The position numbers and the translations under genes were made by a program. The notes beneath the pieces are model-generated. The model was not told where the DNA came from. It searched no databases and saw nothing but the letters and a program-made list of their open reading frames with translations. From contig NZ_FMVW01000005.1 of NCBI RefSeq assembly GCF_900102695.1, forward strand, positions 186,001 to 250,000: a DNA stretch of 64,000 bases, written 5' to 3'. This document shows, in pieces, positions 17,906 to 30,157 of the stretch (position 1 is the first letter of the stretch; each line of letters opens with the position of its first letter). Source of the DNA: Afifella marina DSM 2698. GTDB taxonomy: Bacteria > Pseudomonadota > Alphaproteobacteria > Rhizobiales > Afifellaceae.

Positions 17906-18352
17906 TTGAGCGAGACAGACGACGGGTCTAAGGCCGCGCTGCGGACAGGTTTCGCAGCGCATTCGAGCGAGAAGACGAGCGGGCATTCGTCGATGCATCC
18001 CGGGGCGCATTCTGGGACGCATTCCGGCGGGAAGCCGGGTGCCAACAAAGCGCCTGTCGCCTTCCACCGCACCGAGCTCGACGTCATCCTCAGAGTTTAC
18101 GGACGACGCGTGGCCGAAGGCGAATGGCGCGATTATGCCATCGACCATATGGCGGATCGGGCGATTTTCTCGATCTTCCGGCGCGCCAGCGAAATGCCGC
18201 TCTACAAAGTCGAAAAGGTGCCGGCCCTCGCCCGCAAGCAGGGCGCCTACCGCGTTGTGGCGACCGGTGGCACGATCCTCAAGCGCGGCCACGATCTGGC
18301 GCAGGTCCTGAAGATTCTCGACAAGCCGAAGCTGAAGCTCGTTTCCGGCTGA
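17906..18352 (+). CDS. DUF2794 domain-containing protein
   Basis: A 148-residue protein with the alphaproteobacterial DUF2794 domain in its C-terminal ~100 residues. Conserved stretches are FHRTELDVILRVYGRRVAEG, EWRDYAIDHM, FSIFRRASEMPLYKVEKVP and ILKRGHDLAQVLKILD. Its function is unknown. The first ~45 residues are His/Ser/Gly-rich and low in complexity (SGHSSMHPGAHSGTHSGG). Start TTG 17906 is chosen because CAGGAGG at 17894-17900 precedes it; ATG 17882 is a weaker alternative. Confidence 0.88.
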   Translation: MSETDDGSKAALRTGFAAHSSEKTSGHSSMHPGAHSGTHSGGKPGANKAPVAFHRTELDVILRVYGRRVAEGEWRDYAIDHMADRAIFSIFRRASEMPLYKVEKVPALARKQGAYRVVATGGTILKRGHDLAQVLKILDKPKLKLVSG

Positions 18353-18392
18353 GCGTCTGGCGTCCCGGGAGGGCCAAGCCTGTCAGACGGGA

Positions 18393-18956
18393 TTAGTCGG
18401 TCGGAAGGCCGGGATCGCGATCGGGCAGGGTGCTGCCGCCCTCGCCGAGCTCTATTTGCATCCACACCGTATCGAGCCAGCGGCCGAATTTGTATCCGGA
18501 CGCGGTGATCGTGCCGGCATGGCGGAAGCCCACGGCCGCATGCAGGCCGACGGAGGCGACATGGCGGCTGCCATCGCCGATGACGGCGACCATCTGACGA
18601 AAGCCGCGCTGTTCCGATTCCTGAATGAGCGCCTCAAGCAGGCGCCGGCCGATCCCCTGGCGGTGCGCTTCGGGATGAATGTAGATCGCGTCCTCGACCA
18701 TGTAGCGATAGGCGCGGCGGGCGCGAAAGGCGCCGGCATAGGCGTAGCCCAGGATCTCATCGCCTCGGGTTGCCACGAGATAGGGATGGCCACCCGAAAG
18801 GATCGTCTCGAAACGCGACAGCATCTCCGCTTCGTCGGGCGCATCGAGCTCGTAGCTCGCCGTGCCGTGAAGGACGGCATGGGCGTAGATCTTGGTGATG
18901 GCCGGGATATCGGCCGCTTCGGCGGGGCGAATGGTGAGAGAGGCTGGCGTGTCCAT
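18393..18956 (-). CDS. GNAT acetyltransferase, phosphinothricin/MnaT-like
   Basis: A 187-residue GNAT enzyme resembling the phosphinothricin / L-methionine sulfone acetyltransferases. Characteristic segments are IRPAEAADIPAITKIYAHAV, TASYELDAPDEAEM, the acetyl-CoA loop HPEAHRQGIGRRLLEAL, and IGDGSRHVASVGLHAAVGF. It probably acetylates a small amine or methionine derivative. ATG 18956 is preferred over ATG 18968 or 19007 because homology starts at MDTPASLTIRP. It follows the Bax-inhibitor-1 gene on the same strand, but a strong terminator lies between them. Confidence 0.87.
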   Translation of the reverse strand: MDTPASLTIRPAEAADIPAITKIYAHAVLHGTASYELDAPDEAEMLSRFETILSGGHPYLVATRGDEILGYAYAGAFRARRAYRYMVEDAIYIHPEAHRQGIGRRLLEALIQESEQRGFRQMVAVIGDGSRHVASVGLHAAVGFRHAGTITASGYKFGRWLDTVWMQIELGEGGSTLPDRDPGLPTD

Positions 18957-19007
18957 GGCTTTCGCCATAGCGCTTTGCGCGATCAGCGTCGATGGGAGAA
19001 AGCGCAC

Positions 19008-19034
19008 ACAAAAACGGCGCCCGAAGGCGCCGTT
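19008..19034 (-). terminator. Intrinsic terminator of the Bax-inhibitor-1 gene
   Basis: AACGGCGCC (19013-19021) pairs with GGCGCCGTT (19026-19034) around a tetraloop that reads TTCG on the minus strand. The stem is followed by a T-run there. It lies 39 bases past the stop codon of the gene at 19073. Confidence 0.85.
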
Positions 19035-19072
19035 CGAAAGCTCTCAAAACCTCAGTCTGTTTCGTTGCCCGC

Positions 19073-19843
19073 TTAGTTGCGGTTGCCCATGAACTGCAGC
19101 AGGAACATGAAGAGGTTGATGAAGTCGAGGTAGAGCTGCAGGGCGCCCATGATGGAGGCGCGGCCCGCGGCCACCGTGTCGCCGGACACGTAATCATACG
19201 TGTACTTCAGCCGCTGCGTGTCATAGGCGGTAAGGCCTGCGAAGAGCAGGACACCGATCGCCGAGACGGCAAACTGCAGCGCCGAGGAGGCGAGGAAGAT
19301 GTTCACGATCGAGGCGATGATGATGCCGATCAGGCCCATCACCAGGAACGAACCCCAGCCCGACAGATCCTTCTTGGTGGTGTAACCCCACAAAGAGAGG
19401 CCACCGAAGGCCGCTGCCGTGACGAAGAACGTCTGCACGATCGACTGGCCGGTGAAGACCAGGAAGATCGTCGAAAGGGACAGACCCATCACCGCCGCGA
19501 AGGCGAGGAACACAATCCGCGCCGTTGACGGCTGCATGCGGTTGATGCCGGCCGAAAAGCCGAACACGAAGAGAAGCGGGGCGAACATGATCACCCACTT
19601 CAGCGGGCTCGCATAAACGGCCTGGCCGAAGGGCGTCAGCATCGCGCCGCCCGCCGTCTGATCGACGGCGAAATAGAACGTCGCGAAGGCGGCAATGCCG
19701 GTGACGGCAAGGCCCATCGCCATGTTGTTGTAGATGCCGAGCATGAAGGCGCGCAGGCCCTCATCGATGCCAGCGCGGGCGCCGGCCCCGGATACTGTGC
19801 TCGAGCGATCGACAGTCTGGTACTGCCGGTCGAATTCAGCCAT
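19073..19843 (-). CDS. Bax inhibitor-1/YccA family membrane protein
   Basis: A 256-residue inner-membrane protein of the BI-1/YccA family with seven hydrophobic segments after a ~25-residue hydrophilic N-terminus. The family pattern GINRMQPSTARIVFLAFAA and the Asp-containing GLTAYDTQRLKY near the end are visible; the latter is part of the pH-sensing Asp region in BI-1 channels. Members act as calcium leak channels or modulators of FtsH proteolysis. A strong GGAGGA site precedes ATG 19843. It is monocistronic, with its own terminator. Confidence 0.94.
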   Translation of the reverse strand: MAEFDRQYQTVDRSSTVSGAGARAGIDEGLRAFMLGIYNNMAMGLAVTGIAAFATFYFAVDQTAGGAMLTPFGQAVYASPLKWVIMFAPLLFVFGFSAGINRMQPSTARIVFLAFAAVMGLSLSTIFLVFTGQSIVQTFFVTAAAFGGLSLWGYTTKKDLSGWGSFLVMGLIGIIIASIVNIFLASSALQFAVSAIGVLLFAGLTAYDTQRLKYTYDYVSGDTVAAGRASIMGALQLYLDFINLFMFLLQFMGNRN

Positions 19844-19985
19844 CGAATTCCTCCTGTTGGGGTGCTTCGCCTAAGCTACAAATGGGCGTCGCTCCGCATA
19901 TGGCGATGGGACAAGTCCATCACAAGACCTGTCCGTCCGGGAAGAAATTAACATCACGCAAGGTTAAGCGAAACATTATCCCCGA

Positions 19986-22571
19986 TCACAGATTGCGGAG
20001 GAAGGGCGCGGGACGCACCGAAAGGATGCGCCAGGTGCCGGCAAGGCCGAGCCCGATCGTCACGACGAGGGCGATAATGGCGGCCGCCGCCGCGACCCAG
20101 GGGAAGAGCGTGAAGCGGAAATCCATGAGGGCGGAGACGACGAGCCAGGCGGCGCCGGCGCCGGCTAAAAGCGCGAAAAAGCCGGTGGCGAGGCCGAGAA
20201 GCCCGTATTCGACGGCAAAGGCCGTCATCAGCTGACGCCTGGTCGCCCCGAGCGCCTTCAGGATGACGGCATCCTGGCGGCGCTGGCGATGGCCGGCGGC
20301 GAGCGCGCCGGCCAGAACGAGCATGGAGACGACGAGCGCCAAGGAGGCCGCGATCCTGACGGCGAGTGCCAATTGCCGCACCACGGAATTGACGGCCTCG
20401 ATCGCGTCCTTCACCCGCACGGAGGTGACGCCCGGAAAGGCGTTGGTGACCTCGCGCAGGACGTCGGCGGAGACTTTCTCCGGGCTTCCTTCGGGCAAAG
20501 CGAGGGTGGCGAGATGGGTATGCGGCGCGCCCGCAAAGGTGTTGGGCGAAAACACCATGACGAAGTTGATGGCGAGCGATTCCCATTCCACGGAGCGGAA
20601 ATTGGCGATCTTCGCGGTGATGGAGCGGCCGAGCACATTGACGGTGACGGTGTCGCCGAGCTTGAGGCCGAGGCCGCGGGCGAGATCGCCATCAAAGGAG
20701 ACGAGGGGCTCGCCGGTGTAATTTTCAGGCCACCATTTGCCCTCTTCGATGCGGGAGTTTTCGGGAAGGTCGCTCGAATAGGTGATGCCGCGGTCGCCGC
20801 GCAGCACCCAGCCGGCGCCTTCTTCCGGCTCGATCTCGGAGGCCGGCGTGCCGTGCACCTCGGTGATGCGGCCGCGCAGCATCGGCACGGTCTGGATGGT
20901 GCCGTCGGGCGCCGCCTTGCGCAGGAGGGCGACGAAAGGTTCGCGCTCGGCATTCTGGATGTCGACGAAGAAGAAATCCGGCGCCTCTTCGGCGATACGC
21001 CCGGTCAGTTGCGCACGCATATTCGTGTCGATCAAAGCGAGCGTGACGAGGAGCGTGAGGCCGAGACCGAGCGAGAGAACGACGCTGCCGGTCAAGGCAC
21101 CCGGGCGCTGGATGTTGCGGATGGCGAGCCGCAAAGTGGTGTTGCGGATGGTGCCGGCATGCGCCGCCGCCCAGACGATGGCGAAGGCGATGAGGCGCAG
21201 GACGAAGAAGACGACGATGACGCCCGCCACGAACCAGGCGGCGATGCGCCAGTCGGCGGAGAGGAGGATGGCGATCGCCGCGAGGCCGGCGAGGAGGCCG
21301 AGCTGCAGGAGGCGGATCGACAAAGCGGGTTTTGCGGCAAAATGGGCCGAACGGTCGGCAAAAAGGCTCGCAGCCTTGAGATCGCGGGCGCGGCCGAGCG
21401 GCCAGAGCGAGAAAGAAAGGGCGACGAGAAGCCCGTAGAGGGCGGCAAGCGCCAGTTCGCGCGGGTAGAGCGCCGGCACGGCCGAGAGCGGCAGGATGTT
21501 GGAGAGGGCGGCGAGCGCCACGAAGGGAAGGATGGCGCCGACTGCGAGGCCGATGGCGATGCCGAGGGCGGCGAGAATGAGGATCTGCGTCAGATAGGTG
21601 CGGAAGACGAAGCTGCGCGAGGCGCCGAGGCATTTCAACGTGGCGATCGACGGCCGCTTCAGATCGACGAAGCTTGCCACCGCATTGCCGACGCCGACGC
21701 CACCGACGACAAGGGCGGTGAGGCCGACGAGGGTCAGGAACTGGGCGAACCGGTCGATGTTGTCGGAAAGCCGCGGCGAGGCGTTGTCGCGTGAGCGCAT
21801 GCGCCAGCCGGCTTCCGGGAAGCGCTCATCGGCGGTCTCGCGGATCCTGGTGAGGCGTTCATCCGATGCGCCGGGGAGGATGAGGCGGTATTCGTAGGTG
21901 ATCAGGCTGCCGGGGCGCACGAGGCCTGTGGCCTCAAGGGTCTTTTCGGAGACGAGAAGGCGGGGGCCGAAGCCGATGCCGTCGGAGAGGCGATCTGGCT
22001 CCGTCTCGGCGATGCCGCGGATGGCGACTTTCGTGGCGCCGAGCGCCACCTCATCGCCGACGCTGAGATTGAGCCTCTCCATCAGCTCCGGCGCGGCGAC
22101 GGCACCCGCGACGCCGTTCTGAGTGGAGAGCGCGTCTTGAACATCGCCGCCACCGGCAAGGGCGAAGGTGCCGAGCTGCGGATAGGCCGGCCCGACCGCT
22201 TTCAGTTCGACGAGCGTCTGGTCGGAGCCGTCGAGGCGGCGGGCCATCGCCCGCATATTGGAGACGAGGGCGATTGTGCCGCCGGATTGGTCGGCCGTCT
22301 CGGTGAGGAAGGCGTATTCCTCCGGGGTCGCCTGACGGTGGATGAGCGAGAAGGAGATGTCGCCGCCGAGGATGGTACGGCCCTCATGGGCGATCCCTTC
22401 CGTCAGAGCGCGCGAGACGGAGTTGACGCCGGCGATCGCGGCGACGCCGAGCGCGATGCAGGCGAGGAAGACGTAGAAGCCGGCGAGACCGCCTCTCAGC
22501 TCGCGCAGCGCAAAGCGCAGCGAGGTGGTTGCGGGGGCGCGGCGAGGGGCGGGGGAGGAAGAGGCTGTCAT
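19986..22571 (-). CDS. ABC transporter permease, FtsX-like (YbbP type)
   Basis: An 861-residue inner-membrane permease with two FtsX-type units, the YbbP architecture. There is one N-terminal helix (about residues 30-55), a large extracytoplasmic domain, a first block of helices (280-480), a second periplasmic domain (500-720) and a final block of three helices. GHRQRRQDAVILKALGATRRQL is the cytoplasmic coupling signature of FtsX permeases. With the ATPase just upstream (7-base gap) and the divergent TesA-like esterase, it forms the YbbA-YbbP-TesA module, thought to extrude or process lipid-like molecules. Confidence 0.93.
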   Translation of the reverse strand: MTASSSPAPRRAPATTSLRFALRELRGGLAGFYVFLACIALGVAAIAGVNSVSRALTEGIAHEGRTILGGDISFSLIHRQATPEEYAFLTETADQSGGTIALVSNMRAMARRLDGSDQTLVELKAVGPAYPQLGTFALAGGGDVQDALSTQNGVAGAVAAPELMERLNLSVGDEVALGATKVAIRGIAETEPDRLSDGIGFGPRLLVSEKTLEATGLVRPGSLITYEYRLILPGASDERLTRIRETADERFPEAGWRMRSRDNASPRLSDNIDRFAQFLTLVGLTALVVGGVGVGNAVASFVDLKRPSIATLKCLGASRSFVFRTYLTQILILAALGIAIGLAVGAILPFVALAALSNILPLSAVPALYPRELALAALYGLLVALSFSLWPLGRARDLKAASLFADRSAHFAAKPALSIRLLQLGLLAGLAAIAILLSADWRIAAWFVAGVIVVFFVLRLIAFAIVWAAAHAGTIRNTTLRLAIRNIQRPGALTGSVVLSLGLGLTLLVTLALIDTNMRAQLTGRIAEEAPDFFFVDIQNAEREPFVALLRKAAPDGTIQTVPMLRGRITEVHGTPASEIEPEEGAGWVLRGDRGITYSSDLPENSRIEEGKWWPENYTGEPLVSFDGDLARGLGLKLGDTVTVNVLGRSITAKIANFRSVEWESLAINFVMVFSPNTFAGAPHTHLATLALPEGSPEKVSADVLREVTNAFPGVTSVRVKDAIEAVNSVVRQLALAVRIAASLALVVSMLVLAGALAAGHRQRRQDAVILKALGATRRQLMTAFAVEYGLLGLATGFFALLAGAGAAWLVVSALMDFRFTLFPWVAAAAAIIALVVTIGLGLAGTWRILSVRPAPFLRNL

Positions 22572-22578
22572 CGGCCGC

Positions 22579-23304
22579 TCAGGTCGGGCTTGCCACGGCG
22601 CGTTCGCGCGCCGGCGGTGTGTGCGTGCCGCTGACCGGCTCGATATGGCCGCTCGCGATCCTCACGGTCCGGTCGCAGCGCTCGGCGAGCGCCCGGTCAT
22701 GGGTGACGAGGAGAAGGGTGGTGGCGTGCTCGCGCACCGTTTCGAAGAGGAGATCGGCGATTTCGCGGCCGGTGTCTTCGTCGAGATTGCCGGTCGGCTC
22801 GTCGGCGATCAGGATCGCAGGCTCGGTGACGAGGGCGCGGGCGATCGCCACGCGCTGCTGCTCGCCGCCCGACAGCGCCGCGGGATAATGCGACAGGCGC
22901 TCGCCGAGGCCGACGCGCGCCAGCATTTTTTCGGCGCGGGCGAAGGCGTCGGATTTTCCGGCGAGTTCTAGCGGCACGGCGACGTTTTCGAGTGCCGTCA
23001 TCGTCTGCATCAGATGAAAAGCCTGAAAGACGAAGCCGATCTTGTCGCCGCGGAAGGCGGCTAGTGCGTCTTCGTCCATTTCCGAGTAATCGCGCCCGGC
23101 CACGGCGACACGGCCGCGATCGACGCGTTCAAGGCCTGCGACCACCATCAGAAGCGTCGACTTGCCGGAGCCCGACGGGCCGATGAGGCCGATCATCTCG
23201 CCGGGGGCCGCGACGAGGCTCGCCTGTCTCAGAACATGGACTTGGGAGCGGCCGGCGCCGAGCGTCAGCTCTGCACCGTCGATCAGAATGGCCGGTTCAC
23301 GCAC
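22579..23304 (-). CDS. ABC transporter ATP-binding protein (YbbA-like)
   Basis: A 241-residue ATPase of the LolD/MacB/YbbA class. Walker A is GPSGSGKST at residues 42-50, the signature is LSGGEQQRVAIARAL and Walker B is ILIADEPTGNLD. The H-loop is LVTHD. It powers the FtsX-like permease whose gene follows 7 bases later on the same strand. The start (MREPAILIDGAEL) sits at the left edge of a 134-base divergent promoter region shared with the esterase gene. Confidence 0.94.
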   Translation of the reverse strand: MREPAILIDGAELTLGAGRSQVHVLRQASLVAAPGEMIGLIGPSGSGKSTLLMVVAGLERVDRGRVAVAGRDYSEMDEDALAAFRGDKIGFVFQAFHLMQTMTALENVAVPLELAGKSDAFARAEKMLARVGLGERLSHYPAALSGGEQQRVAIARALVTEPAILIADEPTGNLDEDTGREIADLLFETVREHATTLLLVTHDRALAERCDRTVRIASGHIEPVSGTHTPPARERAVASPT

Positions 23305-23438
23305 GCTTATGAAAACCTATATCCGCCTTCGAGCACGGCTGCGCATATGGGGCTTCGCATATGATATTCAAAGTTTGGTGGGGCGAAGACCGGCGGGGGA
23401 AGGTTGGCCCGGGTCACGTTCCTTTGAGGAAAGCTGGT

Positions 23439-24113
23439 GTGAACACAATCTGGCCGGCGCTGGCGATCGGGCTCGCTCTCGTCATCAGTGCTGGGATCAT
23501 GGGCGGCGGACTTATGACCGGGCGGGCGCAGGCAGCCGAGCCCGTCGAGATCGTCGCCTTCGGCGACAGCCTGACGGCGGGCTATGGCCTTGCCTCCGGC
23601 GCGGGCTTTGCCGATCAGCTGCAGGCGCGCCTCGACGAAGAGGGGATCGCGGCCAAGGTGATCAATGCCGGCGTCTCGGGCGACACGGCGACCGGCGGGC
23701 AGCAGCGGCTCGAATGGTCGGTGCCGGAGACCGCGGATGCCGTCATCGTCGAGCTCGGCGCCAATGATGCGCTCCGCGGTGTCGACCCGAAGGTGACGCG
23801 CGCGGCGCTGACCAAGATCGTCACGCGCCTGAAAGAGCGCGGCCAGAAGGTGCTTCTCGCCGGCATGTACGCGCCGCCCAATCTCGGCGACGAATATGGC
23901 GAGGCTTTCAACGCGATCTATCCCGATCTCGCGAAGGAGACGGGCGTCCTCTTCTATCCGTTCTTTCTCGACGGCATCGCGCTCGACGACAGCCTCAAAC
24001 AGCCGGACGGGCTGCATCCGACGAAAGAGGGTGTGACCGTGATCGTCGACAATATCTTGCCTAAGGTGAAGGAGCTGATCGCAGAGGTGCGCGAGGAGCG
24101 GGCGCCGGAGTGA
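23439..24113 (+). CDS. tesA: Secreted SGNH arylesterase/lysophospholipase (TesA-like)
   Basis: A 224-residue SGNH hydrolase resembling E. coli TesA (thioesterase I / lysophospholipase L1). Block I is FGDSLTAGYG (catalytic Ser44), block II is NAGVSGDT, block III is GAND and block V is DGLHPTKEG (Asp190, His193). An N-terminal signal peptide ends near residue 33 (AQAAE), so it acts in the periplasm. GTG 23439 is chosen because GAGGA precedes it at the right distance and it opens the signal peptide; an upstream in-frame ATG 23361 lacks these features. It is divergent from the YbbA/YbbP pair, as in many proteobacteria. Confidence 0.92.
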   Translation: MNTIWPALAIGLALVISAGIMGGGLMTGRAQAAEPVEIVAFGDSLTAGYGLASGAGFADQLQARLDEEGIAAKVINAGVSGDTATGGQQRLEWSVPETADAVIVELGANDALRGVDPKVTRAALTKIVTRLKERGQKVLLAGMYAPPNLGDEYGEAFNAIYPDLAKETGVLFYPFFLDGIALDDSLKQPDGLHPTKEGVTVIVDNILPKVKELIAEVREERAPE

Positions 24114-24160
24114 GGGCGGGCGCCATCACGCACCTCTCTTTTCGCTGTCCTTCGTAAACC

Positions 24161-24964
24161 TCAGCCCTGCGCTTCGGCGCGCAGCGTGCCGGCGCCGAGG
24201 ATGCGGCCGGGGCCTTTGTCGCTTTCGAGCTGCAGGATGATGGCGCAGCCTTTGCCGGGCCCTTCCATGACGGCTTCCGTCGGAAGAGCGAGCTTCATCG
24301 CCTTGCCGTCCCACATGCCGATCGGCTCGTTGTCGAGGACGACGTTGCGATAGGTGAGGGTGCGGCCGCGGTTTTCGCCGGAGCGGATCGGGACCTCGAC
24401 CTTCTTCAGAAACGTGACGAGGCGCACGGTCACCATGCCGTCTTTCGGAAGCGTGCCGGCGCCGATCTCGACGTTGAGGCGCTTGTGGGTGCGGGAGAGA
24501 GAGACCGCAACCGGGAGATGGGCCGTGGCGAGCAGCGAGGAGATCTTGTGGCGGTTGCTGCCGACATAATGGCCGTGGCCGTTGACGACCATCTGGGGGG
24601 TGTAGACCTTGCCGTCGCCGCGCACCGCCGCATAGGCGCGCTGGCGTGCGGTGTTTTCGGGCTGGGCGAGCGTGTCCTTCCAGCCGAGATAGTCCCAGTA
24701 ATCGACCGGCAGCGACAGGACGATGAGGTCGTCGTGGGTCGACAATTCGTTGAGAAAGGCGTCGGCCGGGGGACAGGCGGAACAGCCCTGGCTCGTGAAG
24801 AGCTCGATGACGGCCTTCGTCCCTGATCCGGGGGTGGCGGCCTGCGCGCTTTCGGCCTTGGCCGGCGCGGGTGCGATCGCGAGCGCGACGCCGAGCGCTA
24901 GGGCAAGCGCGGCGGGAAGGGCGGAAGGGAACAGGCGGAAATAGCGATGCATGACGCGGCGCAC
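24161..24964 (-). CDS. DUF1223 thioredoxin-fold periplasmic protein
   Basis: A 267-residue exported protein of the DUF1223 family. A signal peptide (residues 1-37, ending APAKAES) is followed by a thioredoxin-like domain with FTSQGCSACPPAD; Cys61 and Cys64 form the CXXC pair. The conserved LPVDYWDYLGWKDTLAQP and YTPQMVVNG segments are diagnostic. The biochemical role is unknown, though a redox function is plausible. Start GTG 24964 is supported by GAGGAG eight bases upstream; ATG 24952 is the alternative. Confidence 0.9.
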   Translation of the reverse strand: MRRVMHRYFRLFPSALPAALALALGVALAIAPAPAKAESAQAATPGSGTKAVIELFTSQGCSACPPADAFLNELSTHDDLIVLSLPVDYWDYLGWKDTLAQPENTARQRAYAAVRGDGKVYTPQMVVNGHGHYVGSNRHKISSLLATAHLPVAVSLSRTHKRLNVEIGAGTLPKDGMVTVRLVTFLKKVEVPIRSGENRGRTLTYRNVVLDNEPIGMWDGKAMKLALPTEAVMEGPGKGCAIILQLESDKGPGRILGAGTLRAEAQG

Positions 24965-24982
24965 TATGCCTGCTCCTCCCCC

Positions 24983-25023
24983 AAAAGAGTGTCACAAGGG
25001 GGTGAGCGCACACCCTTGTGACA
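24983..25023 (-). terminator. Intrinsic terminator downstream of acnA
   Basis: A long stem (24990-25004 with 25009-25023, one mismatch, 4-base loop) contains TGTCACAAGGG and its complement. On the minus strand it is followed by CTCTTTT. It lies 30 bases after the acnA stop and just upstream of the DUF1223 ribosome-binding site, so it separates the two genes. Confidence 0.8.
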
Positions 25024-25052
25024 TGTCTTGAGCCGGTCGGACCGGACGGTCC

Positions 25053-27815
<2,763 letters not shown>

Positions 27816-28004
27816 GCGAGGCTCCTTTGATCGCACAATGAGGCCGGCCGCTTCTGGGCCAATGCCTCTCCTCCGGTGCGGTTCCGGCTGATTTTTTGGA
27901 GGCCGGCGGAGAGGAGCGCCTGCCGCCGCCGGTTGCCGGGCATATAGAATATTCTTAAAGCGGAGACCAGCCGCGCAAGCGGCCGATGCCGCAGAGAACG
28001 ACAC

Positions 28005-28625
28005 TTGGCCCAAAATTCCTTTCCCAGCCCAATTTCCGTGAACGCCGAAGATCTCGCCTGCGAACGCGGGGGGCGGCCGATTTTCGAAGGCGTCAGCTTT
28101 TCGCTGTCAGGCGGCGAGGTGCTCGCCATCATCGGCCCCAACGGCACCGGCAAATCGAGCCTGTTGCGCATGATCGCGGGGCTTCTGTTCCCGGTCGCCG
28201 GCTCCGTGACGATCAAGGCCGGCACGCAGGAGGAGGGGTTTTTGCACTTCCTCGCCTATGGCGACGGGCTCAGAAGCGTCTTCACGGTGGAAGAAAATCT
28301 GAAGCTGTGGTCGCGCATCTATGGCGGCGAGACGGGCGGCGAGGCGATTTACGACGCGCTCGAAGAGGTGGGCCTCGCGCATGCCATGCATCTGCCGGCG
28401 CGGGCGCTCTCGACCGGGCAGCGGCGGCGCGCCGGCCTTGCGCGGCTCGTTTTGTCAAAGCGGCCCGTCTGGCTTCTCGACGAGCCGACATCCGGGCTCG
28501 ACCGCGACGGCGAGGCGGTGCTCGGCGGGCTGATGCGGACGCATCTCGATGCCGGCGGCGCCATTATCGCGGCCACCCATCTCACCCTTCCCGTGCCGCC
28601 GACCCGCACGCTCGAGCTGCAATGA
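28005..28625 (+). CDS. ccmA: Cytochrome c maturation ATPase CcmA
   Basis: A 206-residue ABC ATPase that, with CcmB, releases holo-CcmE from CcmC during haem delivery. Walker A is GPNGTGKSS at residues 44-52. The signature is [14 protein letters not shown], a CcmA-type variant, and Walker B is [14 protein letters not shown] 28005 is the likely start; GTG 28038 is an alternative and neither has a strong ribosome-binding site. It is the first gene of a ccmABCDG operon, with ccmB following after 10 bases. Confidence 0.94.
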   Translation: MAQNSFPSPISVNAEDLACERGGRPIFEGVSFSLSGGEVLAIIGPNGTGKSSLLRMIAGLLFPVAGSVTIKAGTQEEGFLHFLAYGDGLRSVFTVEENLKLWSRIYGGETGGEAIYDALEEVGLAHAMHLPARALSTGQRRRAGLARLVLSKRPVWLLDEPTSGLDRDGEAVLGGLMRTHLDAGGAIIAATHLTLPVPPTRTLELQ

Positions 28626-28635
28626 GAAAGCCTTC

Positions 28636-29304
28636 ATGAGCGCCTTTTCCGCCATCATCGGACAGACGGTCAAAGCGAGCTTCCGCGCCGGCGGCGGGGC
28701 GTTGACCGGCCTCCTGTTCTTCCTGACGGTCGTGACCGTCTTCCCCTTCGGCGTCGGACCGGATCTCAACCTTCTCGCCCGCATCGGGCCGGCGGTTTTG
28801 TGGATCGGGGTACTTCTGTCGCTGCTTCTCGGGCTCGACCGGCTTTTCGGGCAGGACCGCGAGGACGGGGCGCTCGAACTCATCATGGTGTCGGGCGAAC
28901 CCCTGGCGCTCTTCGTTTTCGCGCGGGCGGCAGGTTACTGGCTGGCGCATGGGCTGCCGATCGTCGTCGTCGCACCGATCCTCGGCCTCATCCTCAATCT
29001 CGACGCGCTGTCGCTTGCCGCCGTCACGGCGACGCTCCTCGTCGGTTCGCCGGCACTCGCCATGATCGGCGCGGTGGGCGGGGCGCTGACGGCGGGGCTC
29101 GCGCGCGGGGGCATGCTCGCCGCGATCCTGGTTCTGCCGCTGTCGATCCCGGTCCTGATTTTCGGGGTCGCAGCCGTCAACGGGGCCATCGCCGACCCGG
29201 ACCCGTTCCTCGCGCCCTTCCTGATTTTGTGCGCGTTCACGATGTTTTCAGCGGTTCTGGCGCCGATTGCGGGCGCAGCGGCACTTCGTCTCGGCCTCGA
29301 TTGA
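28636..29304 (+). CDS. ccmB: Haem exporter protein CcmB
   Basis: A 222-residue integral membrane protein with six predicted helices, the permease-like partner of CcmA. Recognisable segments are FGQDREDGALELIMVSGEPLAL near residues 75-95 and the C-terminal FLILCAFTMFSAVLAPIAGAAALR. Start ATG 28636 lies 10 bases after ccmA. An 81-base gap separates it from ccmC. Confidence 0.93.
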   Translation: MSAFSAIIGQTVKASFRAGGGALTGLLFFLTVVTVFPFGVGPDLNLLARIGPAVLWIGVLLSLLLGLDRLFGQDREDGALELIMVSGEPLALFVFARAAGYWLAHGLPIVVVAPILGLILNLDALSLAAVTATLLVGSPALAMIGAVGGALTAGLARGGMLAAILVLPLSIPVLIFGVAAVNGAIADPDPFLAPFLILCAFTMFSAVLAPIAGAAALRLGLD

Positions 29305-29385
29305 TCTAGCTCATGGCCGGTTGAGCCCAGACGTGAAAGTCAAGTGGTGTTTGCTGTCACTCTAGAATGGTCCTAAAGTCTTCTC

Positions 29386-30150
29386 ATGGGTACCATCTCC
29401 AGCCTCGCCAATCCGACGCGCTTCCTGTCGTGGTCGGCACGTATCCTGCCCTTCGTCTCCGTGCTTGCGGCGGTGACGCTCGGCATCGGCCTCTACCTGT
29501 CGCTGGTGGCTTCGCCGCCGGATTATCAGCAGGGCGACAGCGTGCGCATCATGTATGTGCATGTGCCGGCCTCCTGGCTTGCGATGTTCTGTTACCTGGT
29601 GATGGCGGGCGCGGCTCTCGGCACGCTCGTCTGGCGCCATCCGCTGGCCGACGTCTCGGCGCGGGCGGCAGCTCCGATCGGCGCGGCGTTCACCTTCCTC
29701 GCGCTCTTCACCGGCTCCGTCTGGGGCAAGCCGATGTGGGGCACCTGGTGGGTTTGGGACGCGCGGCTCACCTCGGTTCTCGTGCTCTTCATCATGTATC
29801 TCGGGCTTTTGGCCCTGTGGCGCGCCTTCGATGATCCGACGCGGGCGGCGAAGGTCGCGGCCGTTCTCATCCTCGTCGGCTTCGTCAACATCCCGATCAT
29901 CAAGTTCTCGGTCGATTGGTGGAACACGCTGCATCAGTCGGCGAGCGTCATCCGCCTCGACGGGCCGTCGATCGCTCCCTCGATGCTGTGGCCGCTCGTG
30001 GTGATGGCCGTTGCCTACACACTTATTTTTGTGGCTCTGCATCTTGCGGCGATGCGTGCGGAGATCTATCGGCGCAGGGCGCGCACGACGGAGATCCTGA
30101 TCGCGGCCCGCCGCCCGAGCACGGCCGTCAGACCCGCCGCCGCGCATTGA
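29386..30150 (+). CDS. ccmC: Haem delivery protein CcmC
   Basis: A 254-residue six-helix membrane protein of the haem-handling protein family. It loads haem onto CcmE. The tryptophan-rich WWD motif is WGTWWVWDARLTS at residues 118-130. The two flanking haem-axial histidines are in IMYVHVP (His59) and WWNTLHQS (about residue 187). It lies in the ccm operon between ccmB and ccmD. Confidence 0.95.
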   Translation: MGTISSLANPTRFLSWSARILPFVSVLAAVTLGIGLYLSLVASPPDYQQGDSVRIMYVHVPASWLAMFCYLVMAGAALGTLVWRHPLADVSARAAAPIGAAFTFLALFTGSVWGKPMWGTWWVWDARLTSVLVLFIMYLGLLALWRAFDDPTRAAKVAAVLILVGFVNIPIIKFSVDWWNTLHQSASVIRLDGPSIAPSMLWPLVVMAVAYTLIFVALHLAAMRAEIYRRRARTTEILIAARRPSTAVRPAAAH

Positions 30151-30157
30151 GGTCGCC